Part shown: positions 63,232 to 64,000 of the stretch, piece after piece
Numbering within the stretch: position 1 is the stretch's first letter
Layout of the letters: every line of letters starts with the position of its first letter
Assembly (NCBI RefSeq): GCF_900107535.1
Contig: NZ_FNRA01000002.1
Coordinates: 490,957-554,956, forward strand
Reading direction: 5' to 3'
Length of the DNA: 64,000 nucleotides
Origin: Pedobacter hartonius
GTDB taxonomy: Bacteria > Bacteroidota > Bacteroidia > Sphingobacteriales > Sphingobacteriaceae
The notes under the pieces: model-generated
Databases searched by the model: none
Seen by the model: only the letters and a program-made list of their open reading frames with translations
Told to the model about the DNA's origin: nothing
Program-made: the position numbers and the translations under genes

Positions 63232-63310
63232 TGATTTTAAACTATTTTATGGATGATTTGCAGATGGTTATTGAGGTTCTGGGGTCTGAAGGGGTATTTT
63301 GAAATGGTGG
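63216..63310 (+). repeat. About 95-base repeat, copy 2 of 2
   Basis: Starts GTGGCCGCGAAGATTC and contains TTTGCAGATGGTTATTGAG (63257-63275) as in copy 1. One frame could read MDDLQMVIEVLGSEGVF and stop; copy 1 gives a similar LQMVIEILEREGRS end, so the repeat may derive from the tail of a coding sequence. Confidence 0.7.
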
Positions 63311-63326
63311 TGAAACGGATTTAAAC

Positions 63327-63920
63327 CTATTCTGAAAGGATGCGATAAAGTTCAAGATTTAAATAATAGCTATTGCCCTGCATTATTCTCTTCTCTAAAA
63401 TACCCATATCAGAAAGTTTATCGAGGTATTTTCGCGCAGTGTTTTCCGCAAAAAGCTTTCGGTCAGTATAATGCCTTACTTTAGTATATGGCTGTGTAAA
63501 TAGCGCATCTACAAGACTTTCTGGTCTACTGATTTCATTGTCATCCATAATCGCCTCAAGAATAGCATCTTTAGCAGATATGATATCATTTATCTTATAG
63601 TATGTAATATTTGCAGTTACCTCTACAGCCTTAAGCATGTATAATAACCATTTCTTCCAGCTACCTCTTTGCGTTATTCCAGATAACCCTCCATAATATT
63701 CATCTTTATTATCGATAATGTATCGGCTTAGAAATAATATAGGATAATCAAGAAGGCCTTTTTTAGTTAAGTAATGAATATTAAAGATACGTCCAGTTCT
63801 TCCATTTCCATCTCGAAAAGGATGTATAGCCTCAAACTGGAAATGCCCTATTGCCATTTTTAAAAGAGGATCTAATGGATACTTTTTATCATCGTTTAAA
63901 AACTCTGGAGTTGCTATATT
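63327..63920 (-). pseudogene. Fic-family protein, N-terminus cut by insertion
   Basis: The frame runs from about 63920 to the stop at 63327. The Fic motif HPFRDGNGRTGR is complete (AMPylation-type catalytic His), preceded by LDPLLKMAIGHFQFEAI, and followed by a winged-helix end (SLVDALFTQPYTKVRHYTDR, ENTARKYLDKL). The reading frame upstream of the motif matches Fic only to SNIATPEFLNDD and then meets an IS-like end at 63921, so about 100-150 N-terminal residues are missing. A shortened product from the ATG at 63857 is possible. Confidence 0.75.
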
Positions 63921-64000
63921 TGAGTAGACAGTAAGTTAAGAGAATTACATACCTTAACAGAAATTATGTCACAAGTAAGAAAAGCGTACCCGAAGGAGTT
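63921..64000 (+). mobile_element. Left end of an IS3-like insertion sequence, cut by window edge
   Basis: Sequence similarity to Fic stops at 63920 and a new segment starts with TGAGTAGACAGTAAG. An ATG at 63966 opens MSQVRKAYPKEF, which resembles the start of an IS3-family OrfA (the xRKxYxKEFK pattern), in frame to the window end. The 5' TGA fits IS3-family ends. The far end, target duplication and OrfB lie outside. Confidence 0.6.

Overview
The window reads as chromosome of a Bacteroidota bacterium of the family Sphingobacteriaceae, most like Pedobacter or a close relative. The signs are Bacteroidota-type promoters (TAnnTTTG, some with TTTG 19 bases upstream), several TTG starts, almost no Shine-Dalgarno sites, lineage families (DUF4270, DUF4407, DUF6266, carboxypeptidase-regulatory TonB receptors), the tiny basic protein beside rng, and an rplM-rpsI-rpsB-tsf cluster. 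The genus is an inference from protein style.

Layout. 1-726 is a decayed Rpn-type transposase cut by the window edge. 855-16850 is mostly housekeeping: acyl-CoA dehydrogenase, panC-panD, a GT5-domain protein with a DUF4270 lipoprotein, mutY-ssb, HU, a TPR protein, rng, radA, and a short form of carB with a structured leader. 16995-21469 is a vitamin block: a PnuC-type transporter and NadR-like kinase, then a TPP riboswitch controlling a TonB-dependent receptor and thiE. 21538-31311 holds an MFS exporter, a stub of a TonB receptor, an ABC exporter, frr, pyrH, nagA and the ribosomal protein/EF-Ts cluster. 31477-42906 holds a beta-CASP hydrolase with an MscS channel, a methyltransferase, a tandem duplication of an LLM flavin oxidoreductase plus pepT (one pepT copy has collapsed), an outer-membrane protein, an M14 peptidase and a rhomboid protease. 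43015-43937 is a two-gene nucleotidyltransferase module of toxin-antitoxin style. 44249-53642 holds a dipeptide epimerase, rhodanese, DUF4407, M28 peptidase, a thiamine-pyrophosphokinase-like protein without its key motif, and a GH43-GH88-GH2 set for uronic-acid polysaccharide breakdown.

From 53.8 kb the region becomes accessory. It holds remnants of a phospholipase C/GDPD-like gene, an EamA transporter and a Crp/Fnr regulator among intact genes (SGNH hydrolase, esterase, RibD-like reductase, MarC, FeS-type photolyase). The right end (60.7-64.0 kb) is an integration hot spot. A three-gene hipB-hipS-hipT-like module sits between 28-base direct repeats. Read on the minus strand, each repeat looks like the last bases of a tRNA gene joined to part of its terminator, which is what integrative elements leave at attachment sites. 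Beside it are a Fic remnant and a second Fic gene that appears to be cut by an IS3-like element at 63921.

The most rewarding objects are the HipBST-like module with its visible operator and flanking att-like repeats, the nucleotidyltransferase pair, the unassigned PnuC/kinase pair beside thiamine genes, and the GT5-only and TPK-like probable pseudoenzymes.
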